Positions 42,101-52,874 of a stretch of 64,000 nucleotides of DNA are shown here, piece after piece. Positions within the stretch are counted from its first letter, which is position 1, and the number at the start of each line of letters is the position of its first letter. A program made the translations under genes and the position numbers. Below the pieces are notes generated by a model. It searched no databases and had not been told where the DNA came from. It saw nothing but the letters and a program-made list of their open reading frames with translations. Origin of the DNA: Liolophura sinensis (Eukaryota; Mollusca; Polyplacophora; Chitonida; Chitonidae); the NCBI RefSeq assembly GCF_032854445.1, contig NW_027017965.1:62001-126000 (forward strand), written 5' to 3'.

Positions 42101-44528
42101 CAGTTTAGCGAGTTGGCGGTAACACAACAGGAATACCAATCACTTAGCATGGATCTCTTGATTATTGTTTATATTCATGCTTACCAAGGCATTTCTGCAG
42201 CTGTGTGACACATGAAAGGAAAACGGATGGTTAATATTCCACTATCAATGCATAAATATAGCTGCTAAAGCAGCAATGCCAGGGTTCAAGCCGGTATTTC
42301 CAGCCTATGCAGTGTCACTTCCTGTTACCCGAATGGCATCCATGCATTGATATATAACCAACTTCCTCAGAAAGCGTAAATTCTTCGTAGCCATCAGTGT
42401 CTTAAGTACAATGTATAGCATCAATATGTAAATGTGCCAAATGTAGTAAATCAACCGAAACCTACGTCCAACATTCTAGTTTCCCAACCGTCAAGTGGAA
42501 AACGAACTGTACTGTTCGCTACCTTTTGAGAAGAAGAGTTCTACTGGAAATGTATGAACTGCACTTCGGCGGTTACCAACAGCAATTCTCCTCCTACCAC
42601 AGAAGACTTCAGGACTAGTTCTTACACAAAATGGAGTCGCCCACAGCGGATGTTGGTGCAGACTTTATAATTTATCAACTTGAGGTACATATTAGAATTT
42701 TTTACGGCATGCACCTGCGAGGAAATGCATACTCTTTTCAATGGTACTTGATTGATATTTACATTTTCTTCTCCTTTAACAAGTGTGTATGGGTTATAAA
42801 AAAAAAATATTTACTTGTCACATTAAGCAGGTTACCATAGACCAAAATAATGCTGCATCCTACACTGCTATCAAAACACAATGAAATGGTAAAACTGTCA
42901 GTGAGTGAGTTATTGAAATAAACCCAACACTGATTGATGCAAAATAAATCAATATACATTCCTCTGGAGGGAGAGCTGAAATAATTACTTTCTTCTAGAA
43001 CATTGTGACACGTCGCAAATTCTGGGCAATCTATGTACATCTAAACTTGTAGTCCTATATGCAACAATCTCTGTATGCACAAACATTTGAAAAAATGTAT
43101 ACTGCATTAGTCTTCCCAGTTCTCCCTCTCCTTGAGCAGGAGTACCGTGCTGTCTCTGGAAAAATGTATCTGTAGCACTGATATATACTACAGGCACATG
43201 GATTTGTCATAATGGTAACCGTGGAAATCGCAACACCTCGTTACCTCTGTATGCACCAAATGTCAAAACAGCATACAAAGCAATTGGAACTGTAGCTTGA
43301 GCACACAGGCTTCACTATGCACTTTTGTAACTGGTCCATTCCATGTAACTTATTCACTTATGCTAATTTTTAAAACCTGTACCCTGCCATATAAATTATG
43401 TATTATCTAAAATATAGTTTCTAAAGTTCAACTAACTGATCCAGGAATATGGCACCCAATATGGGGAATGATAATGGAAGTGTTAATTTCACCAGATATT
43501 TGACACTAGTGCATATATTTTCACATATCTTTTGTTTTCACTCTCTTTGGTCAAGTGTTTTGAAATAAAAAACAAAAAATTTGAATGAATGTAAGTTCTT
43601 GGGGGATTAAAATTTCCAAAATTAGGTAGCCCTTCACCATATCCACATACCAAAATGTCTTATCTTGTGTTTCTTATGTTATCTTGCACAAAATATTATG
43701 TTATTTTTCTTATTTTTATTGCAGCCTTAACCTTCAATTCATGTATGAAAGCCCATTTGAAAGGGGTAAAAAAAAAAAAAAAAAAAAATTCACAAGTTTC
43801 CCCCTCTCGCAATATCTGACTTCACACAAGCTAAAACATTGTAAAAGGTAAAATGAATGGAATAATACTCACAAAAAGAAGGAAGAAAAAGCTTTCTGCA
43901 AATCTTCTGAGAAAACACAGCCCTGATCCTACCGTCTCAATATCATACACAGTACCATCCGAAGACCCAGTTGTGTCTCCTACATGATAGTAACCAACAG
44001 ACCTCCCATTTTGCTGGCTCCATTTATTTAACTGATTGGCAAGAATATTTTACTTATACAACTGTGGCCAGCATTATGGTGGGAGGAATTAAAAGGAAAG
44101 CGGGCAGACCCCAAGGGAAGCCCACAGCCATCTGCAGGTTGGTCGAAGGTCTTACCATGTATCGCCATAAAGGACCTACTAAGCTGTAATAATGTGAATA
44201 AAATAAAAAAAATTAAAAAAAAAGGTTTTACATTTGTCTAATGGAATACCAAATTACCTGGGTTTGTTGGTAATAGTATGACCAAGATCTTCCAAGAGTT
44301 TAACAACCTCAGACATCCCTTTCTTATCAAGACTAAGCCGGTCTTGTACAAAACTGTAAGTGATCACAAGATGGTCACGAATGTGAAAGAACACACGCTC
44401 TCGGGCTTTAACCAAGGCAGCATCAATTTCTTCCTTCGGCTCTCCCCTCATACACTTTCTTTTTAAATGAGTCGCAATATTGCAAGTGACGATGTGGCAT
44501 ACTTCACAGGGATAATAGTTACGTTTTG
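20588..44528 (-). CDS. Host multi-exon gene: zinc-finger-like, tyrosine-recombinase-like and C-terminal KMT5A-type SET domains
   Basis: Ten minus-strand exons with GT-AG junctions join in consistent phase: 44528-44258, 41133-40899, 40056-39808, 36113-35953, 33016-32893, 32295-32159, 30539-30351, 28973-28860, 23703-23465 and 21189-20588, about 773 codons. The first exon listed has a Cys/His cluster (PCEVC...H...C). The next exons give a helical core-binding-like region. The middle exons resemble a tyrosine-recombinase catalytic region (LQRRSVIENFKVEEW as the Arg box; YLSHSGNGVGKFYQF as the His/Tyr box). The last exon is a SET domain. Predicted invertebrate and fish genes with this recombinase-like plus KMT5A-type SET arrangement are known to me; their role is unclear. 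The recombinase part probably comes from a captured Crypton-like transposon. A 5' exon is missing or lies upstream. The stop at 23427 gives an alternative short form. Confidence 0.7.
21486..21603 (-). mobile_element. SINE fragment (Meta-domain-like)
   Basis: Tail-side half: ATTGGTGTTTTACGCCGTACTC to CACCCGCAGATTGCTGG; truncated where a TA/CATA microsatellite begins. Confidence 0.75.
21604..21655. repeat. TATG/CATA microsatellite
   Basis: Tandem CATA units following a TATGTATG start. Confidence 0.85.
22312..22520 (+). repeat. Dispersed repeat, copy 1 of 2
   Basis: About 210 bp closely similar to 42567-42780 (shared GACTTTATAATTTATCAAC, TACATATTAGAATTTTTTAC, GGAAATGCATACTCTTTTC). Same orientation. 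Confidence 0.75.
22560..23300 (+). repeat. Local array of the GATGGAACATCCCC repeat
   Basis: Four to five copies (about 22570, 22735, 23010, 23250; another partial near 22930) of a 75-90 bp block with GATGGAACATCCCCC, TGTGCxTTATATG and AAAACTTCAGGTCAATACAT. Single copies recur at about 27485, 28005, 29820 and 38820. Confidence 0.6.
23465..23703 (-). CDS. Exon of the SET/recombinase-like gene
   Basis: Acceptor TTTGTCTTCACAG precedes 23703. Open frame of about 80 codons, including LIEVHPVTLDGKPPSKTLS and SLIDKWAYAQRALRVQHIK. A donor G|GTGATA after 23465 leaves one base, the phase required by the SET exon. Without that splice the frame runs to TAG 23427-23429, giving an alternative C-terminus. 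No domain recognised; mixed helix with basic end. Confidence 0.6.
24290..24540 (+). repeat. Dispersed repeat copy (GCATAATGTTCAA type)
   Basis: Shares GGCATTCAGAGAA, CTGCATAATGTTCAA, CCTCTAAACCAAAATAA and AAGGCCAAAATAATCA with 26340-26560, 27290-27440 and 51540-51720. Interrupted at its right end by a SINE. Confidence 0.55.
24541..24765 (-). mobile_element. SINE (Meta-domain-like), head eroded
   Basis: TTTATTTATTTGATTGGTGC tail side, core CAGCATTACGGTGGGAGGAAAC, diverged head ending around GGAGGCTCCTGGGTC. Confidence 0.75.
25757..26075. mobile_element. MITE-like element with GCAGTGACTTTGT terminal inverted repeats
   Basis: Left end GCAGAGCAGTGACTTTGTATG, right end GCTGACAAAGTCACTGCCTA: the inner GCAGTGACTTTGT is inverted exactly. 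About 320 bp, no ORF. Related copies at 26563-26830, 45060-45370 and a fragment at 51733. Confidence 0.6.
26340..26850 (+). repeat. Composite repeat: dispersed block plus MITE half
   Basis: AAGGCATTCAGAG and TACATAATGTTAAAG block followed by GATTGCAGAGCAGTGACTTC and the left two-thirds of the MITE at 25757. The same two blocks are joined in the same order at 51540-51760. Confidence 0.55.
27290..27440 (+). repeat. Dispersed repeat copy (GCATAATGTTCAA type)
   Basis: AAGGCATTCAGAGAACACCG, GCATAATGTTCAAGTGAGG, CTGACCTCTAAACCAAAATA. Confidence 0.55.
27541..27790 (-). mobile_element. tRNA-derived SINE, nearly full length
   Basis: TTTATTTATTTGATTGGTG to GCGCTAGCGCGCTAACCAACTG; only the last bases of the tRNA-like head are lost. 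Confidence 0.85.
28365..28445 (-). repeat. SINE tail fragment
   Basis: TTGATTGGTGTTTTATGCCAC and ATATTTCACTCATACAACGG. Confidence 0.6.
28860..28973 (-). CDS. Exon of the SET/recombinase-like gene
   Basis: Acceptor GTTTTCCAG precedes 28973 and donor AAG|GTATTT follows 28860. 114 nt encoding ETFFGVRCESRSGMV and a Gln/Pro-rich stretch. It enters with one base and leaves two, matching both neighbours (30351 and 23703). No domain. Confidence 0.55.
30351..30539 (-). CDS. Exon of the SET/recombinase-like gene, recombinase His/Tyr box
   Basis: Acceptor ATTGTTCACAG before 30539, donor GG|GTAAG after 30351; 63 codons. NTAGEARRAMIAFVK lies where tyrosine recombinases have H-x-x-R, and YLSHSGNGVGKFYQF where they have the second His and the Tyr nucleophile. 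The His of the H-x-x-R box appears absent, which suggests a domesticated, possibly inactive domain. Confidence 0.7.
32159..32295 (-). CDS. Exon of the SET/recombinase-like gene
   Basis: Acceptor TTTCTGTTACAG, donor AAA|GTAAGT. Encodes WFQIYFDQFRPAYADKK then EFFFLSTMGRKIHNAANDL. The strand-turn-helix look (FFLS-GRK) is typical of the region before the His/Arg box in tyrosine recombinases. Confidence 0.7.
32420..32612 (-). repeat. Two SINE-tail remnants
   Basis: 32420-32530 is an old minus-oriented copy; 32570-32612 (AATATTTTTGAGTACAATG, AAAACACCAATCAA) is a plus-oriented tail. Together they form an imperfect inverted pair. Confidence 0.45.
32893..33016 (-). CDS. Exon of the SET/recombinase-like gene
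   Basis: Acceptor TTTTTTTCCTGTAG, donor ATG|GTATAT. Encodes VELRLDEKRFWTFYVKES and AAFCLNEEEHM; phase fits both neighbours. Confidence 0.6.
33307..33520. mobile_element. MITE-like element with TAAGGTGGATGAATCA terminal inverted repeats
   Basis: 214 bp; TAAGGTGGATGAATCA at 33307-33322 and its exact reverse complement at 33505-33520. AT-rich interior, no ORF. A TA target duplication is possible because both ends start and finish with TA. Confidence 0.65.
35953..36113 (-). CDS. Exon of the SET/recombinase-like gene, recombinase Arg box
   Basis: Acceptor CTTCACTTTCAG, donor GG|GTAAAT. Encodes VAANDFKTAIQQNGD, a helical YILVLNYLTALLSL, then HLQRRSVIENFKVEEW, which fits the first catalytic Arg box of tyrosine recombinases. 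Confidence 0.7.
36632..36897 (-). mobile_element. Full-length tRNA-derived SINE with target-site duplication
   Basis: Flanked by CAAAAACAAGTTTA at 36618-36631 and again at 36898-36911. On the minus strand it runs from the tRNA-like head (GGCCTCCGTGGCTCAGTTGG A box; GTGAGTTCAAGTCC B box) through the conserved core to a TAAATAAATAAG tail. The best copy in the window for defining the family. Confidence 0.92.
37195..37605. repeat. SINE fragments
   Basis: 37205-37275 carries AGCACAGCCCGGGGGAAACC (minus orientation); 37540-37605 carries CTGGCCGCTGTGGTATAAGTG to AAATAAATAAA (plus orientation). Confidence 0.6.
37815..38120 (+). repeat. Third interspersed repeat, SINE-like
   Basis: GCCTGGGGTTTAACATCATACT start resembles the second SINE family; the rest (ATTATACTGACACCAGGCC, GTGTGACCTGACTGCAGGG) matches a decayed copy at 15360-15665. 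Confidence 0.5.
39808..40056 (-). CDS. Exon of the SET/recombinase-like gene, core-binding-like region
   Basis: Acceptor TTCTACATTCCAG, donor CGG|GTATGT; exactly 83 codons, phase 0 at both ends. Helical content with SGLSLQARMRYLKCIQRFTGWL, like the N-terminal core-binding domain of tyrosine recombinases. Confidence 0.7.
40899..41133 (-). CDS. Exon of the SET/recombinase-like gene
   Basis: Acceptor TTTTCTTATGCAG, donor ACT|GTGAGT. 78 codons, with SADCVQKKVESIGYQQMHP and MTENVSRLLYFADS; helical. Its first base completes the last codon of the exon ending at 44258. The internal ATG at 41132 could also be a start. Confidence 0.65.
42567..42780 (+). repeat. Dispersed repeat, copy 2 of 2
   Basis: See 22312-22520; clear similarity ends at TTTTCTTCTCCTTTAA in both. 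Confidence 0.75.
44010..44170 (-). repeat. SINE fragment, diverged
   Basis: GGCCAGCATTATGGTGGGAGG and GCCATCTGCAGGTTGG; head lost. Confidence 0.65.
44258..44528 (-). CDS. Exon of the SET/recombinase-like gene, Cys/His zinc-finger-like
   Basis: Acceptor TTTCTCTTTTCAG, donor CAG|GTAATT. 90 codons: YYPCEVCHIVTCNIATHLKR supplies two Cys, a further Cys, and a His/Cys pair, like the zinc-finger-like start of similar genes; a charged helical stretch follows. It enters with two bases, so at least one 5' exon exists. A possible 49-nt first exon at 44644-44692 (ATG at 44692) fits the phase but is unproven. Confidence 0.65.
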
Positions 44529-45059
44529 CTGAAAAGAGAAAAGAAAACTCATTCAAATGCAAATATGCAACACTTCTTTGGAGATTAGACTAGGCGAGTT
44601 CCATAATTCTCCTGCGGGCAGTTCGGATTCTAAACACACACACCATAAAGGTTTCTATACAAAATCTGAAAGCGGGTATTCTCCTTCACCATCTGAACAG
44701 TCACCAGTCACATGGACAAACAACCTTGTGACTTCTTCCGGATTCGTAGTTCCGCTAAGTATTCTGCAAAGTGACGTCTTAATCTGGGAAAGATGCAAAG
44801 ATAAATAATCCAGATATTTAACAAGTGGTATTTTAGTGATATATGCTGTCAGGCCGATCCAAACTTAAGAGCAATGGTTTGGTTGTAACAACTTTTGAAT
44901 GATGACAAAGACATGAAAAATCTTCCTGGTGATGTTCCTATTAGACAACTGATAGCCAATTTTGCTGACATGCACCAAAACAGGAACAACCATCAACCAG
45001 CCAACCCTAGATATCCCCGAGGGTCTGAGGGAATTACCTCTCCTACAGCAGCTGCGACT

Positions 45060-45370
45060 TTACAAGATTGACTTTCAACTTCTGAAAATACGAAAAGTGG
45101 GACACAGCGTCTTGTGAAGCATGCAGTCTTGACATTGTGGGCGGTGGTCTTTGCATGCAAATCGTTTGGCAATCGTTGTACTATGGGTGGAAAATTGCAA
45201 CCCTGTGAATGGTTGAGCTAATGTGGCGGTACAGTAGTCGAAAACTTCCTTGTGGGAGAGTCTGAGCACCAAATCGGTGGAGTGGTCTTTGACATGCACA
45301 TCGTTACTCATCACTGAATATGATTGCCTGACATGATACCCAGCTGACAACAGTCACTGCCTAGGTGGGT
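45060..45370. repeat. Copy of the GCAGTGACTTTGT MITE family
   Basis: GTCTTTGCATGCAAATCG, CAACCCTGTGAATGGTTGAGC and CAGCTGACAACAGTCACTGCC parallel 25757-26075; left terminal repeat degraded. Confidence 0.55.
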
Positions 45371-48300
45371 GGTTTAAACATTTCGTCCCAGTACTAATGT
45401 ATCTAAGTCCAAAAATTAGATAAACTAGAGGCAATAAATTTTCCTAGATTGGAGTTTGCTTTAAACAGATGTATTTGGTGGGCATAAAAAAATGGGCTGT
45501 TCTTTGATGCTGCATTGCTCCATTATCCTTTGTTCAAACCCTTTCAAACTTTAGGCATTCAAATGGCATGATTTTGTTAATATACTGATCAATATTCAAG
45601 GTCATAGCTTGAGTGGTCTGTACACAGAGTTAAAATAAAAACAGCCTTAAAAAAACACGTTCCGGTAGAACACGCGCTGCACCTGCGTGACAAGCTAGAA
45701 AAATTGTCTGGCTCTAGTGTCCAAGAGACCCTTCTGCCAGACAGGCACAAGTTTTGCTGAATCAAGATGGTTTTCTCTGAGGCGGACAAGGAATTGATCA
45801 CCTTTTCAAGTAAAACAAAGCAGACCATCGCTGACTTGCCAGCCGTTTTGGATTTTAATGAAAACCCCCTAACAATGGCCTTTGATGTCCCATGTTTGAT
45901 ACCGCACTACACAAAGCATTAGAAAAAGGGGCTCAGGGTGACTGCCTCGAAAGGAATCCCATAATGCACACTTAATTTCAGTCAAAATCTCCAAATTCTG
46001 CGCACAACAAAGATGTAGTAAGGTTATATTTACGCGTCTAAGTGAGCATTTTAATCACATCTATAGGACTATTGTATTGGACAACATAGCATGTAAAGGA
46101 CAGCAGTTTTTGTAGAGCTATCAAGAACATTTTCTATTTTTTCACTATTTTGCAGCATACACAGTGCGATAAAATCATGTTTTGTAGGTAGCATTAGCCT
46201 GTGCTGTTTATCTGGCGCTGACGGATTATGGGCCCCGGAGCTCTCTCTTTTTTTTTTTTAAATGATGATTGAAAGTTGCCCATTTGAAATACATGGGACT
46301 TTACCAAAAATCTGGCTTTGAGTTCCATAAACTTCCGCACCAGTAACGACCTACAGTCAAGTAAGATCAGGAAAATACTTAACTGAATGTACACGTGGCA
46401 ATTTAGGGCCCCATAAGTGGTTTATCAACAAGTTTGATTTTTTTTTGAAACACTAAATTCATATATTTCTCGAAAAGCACTGCTAGTCGCTGCCCCCACT
46501 GATTTTAAAAATGTACCTACTGTGAATACACTCCTCTGCTGAACGTCTGCTTAGCTTCCTGCTAATGTTTGTCTCTATAACCCATAACCACTGCTTATGG
46601 AGACATCTGCATGGGCAGCATTCTATAGTGTAGCATTGTGGCAGTGGTTAATAAACTTTGGTGCACTGAAATGAAACGCCAGACGCAAATGTCGTCCTTG
46701 TTTAAACCTCGACAGTTATACATATTGTCGGTATGTTTTATGATTATTTAAAAATGGCTCTTTATAGTAAAATTCCAATTAACCACATGAAAGTTGAATT
46801 CTCTCTGTACGAGTAACTGTATCGTCTGACAGGCCTATATTTTAATCCAGATTTTATAAAGAGTTTCCAGGTGAAATGGCCCAAGGCTAAATTACTTTCT
46901 CCAAGTTACCAACAGGGAGACAAATAAGATGGGGCAAAAACTGCCATAATTTTGTCGAAAATGAAAACGAAACAGTTGGAAATTTGAACATGATTTGTGT
47001 ATTGTGGTGAAACAATGCAACACATTTCAATTCACTGCATTAAAACACTGTGGAAAAACAATGTCCGGAAACTTATTTGTGTCCGTTACCAGAAGGAACT
47101 AATGAATCGATGAAAAAGTTATTAAATCAATGAAATCAGAACTGTTTGAAGATATGCATAAAAAAATGTTTGCTTCTTATGTTTAGACAAAAGTGAAGTG
47201 CCTCTTGCATTGACGATAGGCTTGTATATATGTATGCATGTAGTATCTTTATTTGGTTGGCAAGGAGGTTAAAATGTGACAAATCAAAAATGCATGCGTG
47301 CATTACTATTATTCAACTATCGATAGCATGATTTTGTTTATGATGTTATTTACTTTTCAACATGACATTCCCATGGAAGTTGGCAAAGTGGTTGGACATC
47401 CATTCTGTTGTTCTGTATTCATTCTTCTCCGCCTGAACAGGGGACCTATGTTGTCAGCAAGCGACGCAAGAGTAGGTGCATTCTGAGTGCCCTTTACCCC
47501 AGGTGTCAAAAGCTTCTGTAGCTCAAGAGCGCATGTGCAAAGACCTGCCACAATGCAGATAGGCTAACCCCCTGTTAAAAGAAAGCTAGAGTCCCGCTGT
47601 GTCATTATCGTACATTGAACACTTTAAAGAGCCCGAGTTGTTCCCCCTTCTATATATACCTCCATGATTGTCTATGTTAAACTCTGCCACTACATATACA
47701 AAGAAAAAAAAGATGTAAGACACAGTTATCCCAGAAAAATATGTAAAGTTTTGAAAGCCGAGTTCAGCATTGGGGACATGGCACTGACGGACAATTCACT
47801 CCGAGTAGCCATGCTGTAGAAGCCCTTATGAACTTGGCCATCACTAGCGCTGAAAATGTCATGTGATAATTAGCTGTTAACCTCTTTACTCTTAATGTGG
47901 TTTCTTTTAGTGGATGGACAGATATCAATGCAATAAATTGGATTTTGCTGTCTGATGCATTTTGGATCACACGTTTATGAGCAGGGAAAATCTGAATGAA
48001 AGGGTCAGTTATCGATTAGAAAGTCCTTCTATGTTTGGTAAATTCACTGAAGTCCGTACAGCCAGCTGGGTCAAATGCTTACACCCATGCAGGACTAGGG
48101 TGAGCAGGGCTGCCAAAACATTACACTTGTGTCCACGACCATCGGATTGATCAAGCGTCAAACTAAAAGAAACACTGGCCCTTTCAACACTGAACAGAGC
48201 TGATATTCTTCAGCTACGTATCACGCATTTTTGTTTGTATTTTCTCACTGCGATGTCACATTGCTTCATACTGATGGCACGGGAGAGCTCCTTGGTTTCG

Positions 48301-51300
48301 TGACGCCACTCTAGATGGCCATATCATGGCAAAATGGCATCACTAAACGAGTAGCTAGGTACTGACGATTGTTTGCTATTTACTTTGTTGATAAGCGATG
48401 TGGAATTTTTAAAATATTTTCAGAGCATTCCTAATTCTGCTTTAGTGGCTGACTTTATGTTCATTTTAAATATAGTTCAAGGTTACGCTTAAAGTTTCAA
48501 TGATGATAATGATAAAGCAAAGCGCAAGATTATACCAGTGTTTACAAAAACAACAGAGGCGTACTCCTCACACTATCTTGAGAACGGACAGGTCTCTACC
48601 TCAGTAAAAATGGACGTGTATTCGACAAGGCAAATGGGAAAGGGACCACAGAGACAATTTTAAGTTTGTGTTTGATGAATCGAAGGGATAAGGCTGTGTT
48701 GGCAATCTGCCAGATATGTCAGAAACATTGTGAGAAGATCGTAAAAAAATCATACAAAGCTTCAAGGCAAAACTGATGCGGACGTTGAGACATTCAGGCA
48801 AAAAGCACACAGCACCTACTGAAGCGAAACCTGAAAGTTTGGCAACCCCATGTACGCAGTCAAATTATTTCAATAAATAAATTTCATTTAACTAAAAGCC
48901 ACTCGAAAAAAGACTGACGATAAATGATTTTGGTACAGATCACATTTGTCCAGGTAAATAATAATGTTTTCTTGAGCTTTGGATTCTTGCAGCCTCTGAC
49001 CTTGGGAATCCTACTGGATTTTTACAAGAAATTTCTACACCTACAATATGTGAAAGACCTGTTTGTCAGTATTAATTTGACAAACTGGAAGTGATATTAT
49101 CAAAACCGGAAGTGATCATATCTCCTTTATAACATCTGACAGAAGCATATACAGTACTAGAGGCATGTACAGTACCAGAGGCATGGTAATAATACCACTG
49201 GGTATTCCTATGCATGGAGCTAATTCAGCTAACCAGATATGTGTCATGTGAGCTAGACATGCCCGCTCGAATTGCTGCTCTGCATCTATATTTCCTTCTT
49301 ACACCCCTATAACTGTATAAAACTAACTTCCACAGCTGTCATACATCTAACCTGAGAGACAATGCATAGGAAAACTTTTTTGTACAAGTCTAAACTTTCA
49401 GTATGATCTATTTTTGCCGACATATTACGGAAAATATTTTAACATCTTCTCAAAAATGGCAAATTTACCTGAAATTTAATATGCTCATAGAACATCTATT
49501 TTATATTTTGATGTATGCCTATTTACATAACTGCCACGGACCAAAAATGTTTGAATTTTAACATATATTTTCAAGTGTAATTAGAGCTTCAGATAATAAT
49601 TCTGTGTATAGTTTTGCGACAGTTTGTAAGCAAAAACAAAAGATGGGCAAGAAAGGTCAAAATAATTGTCAACATACTGACAAATACTATTGGCGATTTA
49701 AAAAAAAAAGACAAATTCAAAGAAATGAAAACTCCCATCCTTGGACTGAAAATGGCTATTTGTGCTGACAATATAGCAGCTCAAACTGCAACCCTACCTA
49801 ACTAGCACATGTACACCCTCACAAGGTCTCTGTCCGGCCTATAAAGTTTCTGGTCATTCAACTATAACATCAAGCCTGGCAAGTTTACCCAATGTGGCAG
49901 AAACTGGAACTGGGATTTGGTGCACACTGAGGGCTGAATGCTCTCCCGAGCTATCTCTAATGGCAAATCAAACTGGCTAAACTTTACGGCTAGAAATAAT
50001 TGTTGAATGTATCCGTGAAAGAGGACCTGGAAGAGAGACCTCAAAGAAGATACTAAGGTGGGTTCCTACTATTCACAACTTAAAGAGTGTTGCCTTACCA
50101 TCCATTTTGTGTTGAGGATCTGGGCAATCCATCCCACTAACCAATGTCTCAGAAGGAACGCCACAGAAAGCCTTTCACCCTGCAAGCTTTCAATATGATT
50201 TCCTCAAAGGAACAGCTGCAACCTTAAAACAGATCACTGAAAATAAAGAGCAGATGTATTACCATTAAAAATTGGGTATCAATGCCCCCCCCTACCCTAC
50301 TTTTACAATGCCCAGCTGAGAGTAACCTTTTCAGAAAACTACTCTGATCCTGCTCTGCCAGTATTACACATAGTAATCATGTCTTGTTTCTTGTTTCTAA
50401 CCTTTGGAGTGCTCTTAAGTCAAGTTTTCACATTTTAACCTATAAGAACAATAGACAAGTGAATCACAAGTGTTTATGTTATACCCTTTTCCATGTCAGA
50501 TGTACTCAGCACTTAATACTTAGAGGTGTAATGATACACCAAAATCATCGATATCTTGAACCACATATATGGGTGCCATATCAGACGCATCACATGGTGA
50601 TGCATTAGGCAGGGGGAACAACTCTTGCCAAAAACATGTCTCGTCTCTTCTGGGTTTGTGCCAGCCTCCATCAGTACTTCTGACTAGGAATTGGTGCATG
50701 GATGGCCCAAATATCAATACAGAAGTGTCCACTCGAGGTGAATTGTGCTGAAGCAAACATGGTAACCTGACCATTATCAAGATTAACAATCCTGGGTCTC
50801 TGGAGAGAAGCTTTACTCAGTAGCCCATGACAGTGAAGTTACCCATGACAGCTTCAGCAACAATATTACATTGTTTATTACCTGTGTAGGTATAACTGCA
50901 TTTTGAAAATGATGTCACCAGAGCACAAAAGGTCACAACAAGGTTTAAAGGGAGACAGAATCACGCTCTGCCTCATTGAGAAAGCCATGTAGTCATGCAC
51001 TGTTTGCCACCAAGCTGTTAAGAACACGCTGTATCTATCGCAGCATATCCAAAGAACTTTGTTGTGTAAATGATACTGGCTGAAATTTTCACAACTGAGC
51101 ACCAAAGCCATCATGCACTCCTGTTCCAGGTTCAAAAACAGAAGCAGAGCCAGCCTGATGGGGACAACCTTTTGATTCTTGGAAGACTAACCCGCTAACA
51201 TACTGCATATTCAGTTTGCTTTTCAAACTGATTTGAGAGGTCTTTCGTTTAGGACGAGTAAAACCATGGGTATGGATCCTTGTTGGGTTCCCTGGATTCA

Positions 51301-51539
51301 ATTTTGGCCAGAAGTGGCATCTAGTGTGGAACTTACTGTTGATATGCAAGGACTCCATCAATACTGGATGAGTGGTTTCAGCACTGACTTCACTGATGTA
51401 AATTCTAAGGACACAGTGAGAGCTAATTATCTCTCCTGTAGAGTCAGATTTGCTGACTCAAGCAGTTTAAAAGCTAAGCTCGCATTAGGCAAGTCCATTC
51501 TGTTTTTCTTACGAGTGTAGCAGTGTTTAAATTCAAGAA
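45371..51539. other. AT-rich host DNA, no gene recognised
   Basis: No convincing exon pair, domain or long ORF on either strand. A 51-codon plus ORF at 45767 and a minus ORF at 50520-50789 are open but unsupported. Short homopolymers only. Confidence 0.4.
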
Positions 51540-51760
51540 CAAAGCCATTTTTATTGCAGGGTAGCCGAAGTATTTGAGTTCATAAAACCGCACAATGTTG
51601 AAGTATGGCTATACATTCAAATACTGTCCTGTCCTACCAATATCATTAGACAGTGCAGAGATTTTCCCATTAAATCAATTACAAAGGCCAAAATTATTAT
51701 ACTGTCACAAATATGTTTATCGTATGCATAAAGATTGCAGAGCAGTGACTTTGACCTTGC
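51540..51760 (+). repeat. Composite repeat, second copy
   Basis: CACAATGTTGAAGTATGGC, TTACAAAGGCCAAAATTATTA and AAGATTGCAGAGCAGTGACTT match 26340-26585 in the same order. Confidence 0.55.
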
Positions 51761-52874
51761 ACACTCTGAATCGCTGGGGTCATAGAATTTTTCCAGAGTG
51801 GATGTGAGGACGACAAAGCAAGGCCACACATGGCGGCAGTGGAAAACGTTGAGTCAGAGTTTTGATGCTTATCTTTGGGCTTCTTTCCTAACAAGGTAAG
51901 CCAATGACCAAACAATATGTGGGTTTTACTCAGAATACTTGTAGGAACATTCAGAGCATAGGTCTGATTGAGCGCTCCAAGCGCTTCAGTGAGATCTTGC
52001 CCTCTGCCAAGTATAACGATGTTATAGGGCTAGACTACAAGGCTGGCTCGACAATTGTGCTAAGCTGCAAGCTGATTCATCCCTTTGCCCCAGTCGACTT
52101 TGACGCTTGGTCACTCTGCCCTGACACTTCCGGAGCTAACTAAATCTCCTACCAGAGGTGAATAAGTACTCTTTGACCCAAAAATACAGTTTTAAGCATG
52201 CTTCTTGAATTCAGCACAGAAATTGTCACAAACTAGATTTACAACAACAATTTATACTTATAAGTTCGTCCTGTTAAACCATGGATGAATTTCCAACCGA
52301 AGTAAAATATACCGCGATCATTCACTCCAAAATGCATACTGCATAGAAATGAGACAAACGAAGCTGTAAAACAAAAACATTCCAAAGTTGGATGAAAAGT
52401 ATAAGCCCCAACCAAGGATCCTGACGACCTGGTCATTGCCAGCTTATGCAGTGCTTAACTGCTGAACAGCCTCCATCTACAGCACTTCCTTTCAGGGTTT
52501 GTTCAGGTCACATTTCCAAGAAAATCAAGGAGTGCTTGGAGAGGCCACCTAGCATATTCCTAACATCATACGCATCGCTCACTACACTAACTTTACATCA
52601 CTGCCATCACTAGCATATTTTGTAAAGTAATCTTGAACAACGCTAATGTCACTGAGGTCACAGTGAAGAGGTAAGAAATGTCAGAAATTACAAAAATCTC
52701 TCAACTTTGGTTTCTATTAATAGTTCTGAGAATGTTCATCTGACACAGTTTTATTTATAAATATATGTCCGCGCCAGAACAGCAGTGGTGAGGGCAAACG
52801 AGCCCACGTATGTTACACAGGCTTGAAAGGTCAAGCTTGTCTAGTGGTGGAAGTGATGTAAAGCGAGCATAGTG

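Noticed and set aside
43938-43983. Small exon between 44258 and 41133
   Set aside because: Splice sites are plausible, but its entry phase introduces a stop; the exons at 44258 and 41133 join directly in phase.
45767-45922. 51-codon plus-strand ORF starting MVFSEADKELI
   Set aside because: The start looks globin-like by chance, but the rest does not resemble a globin and there are no exon partners.
50520-50789. 89-codon minus-strand ORF
   Set aside because: No start context, splice sites or recognisable domain.
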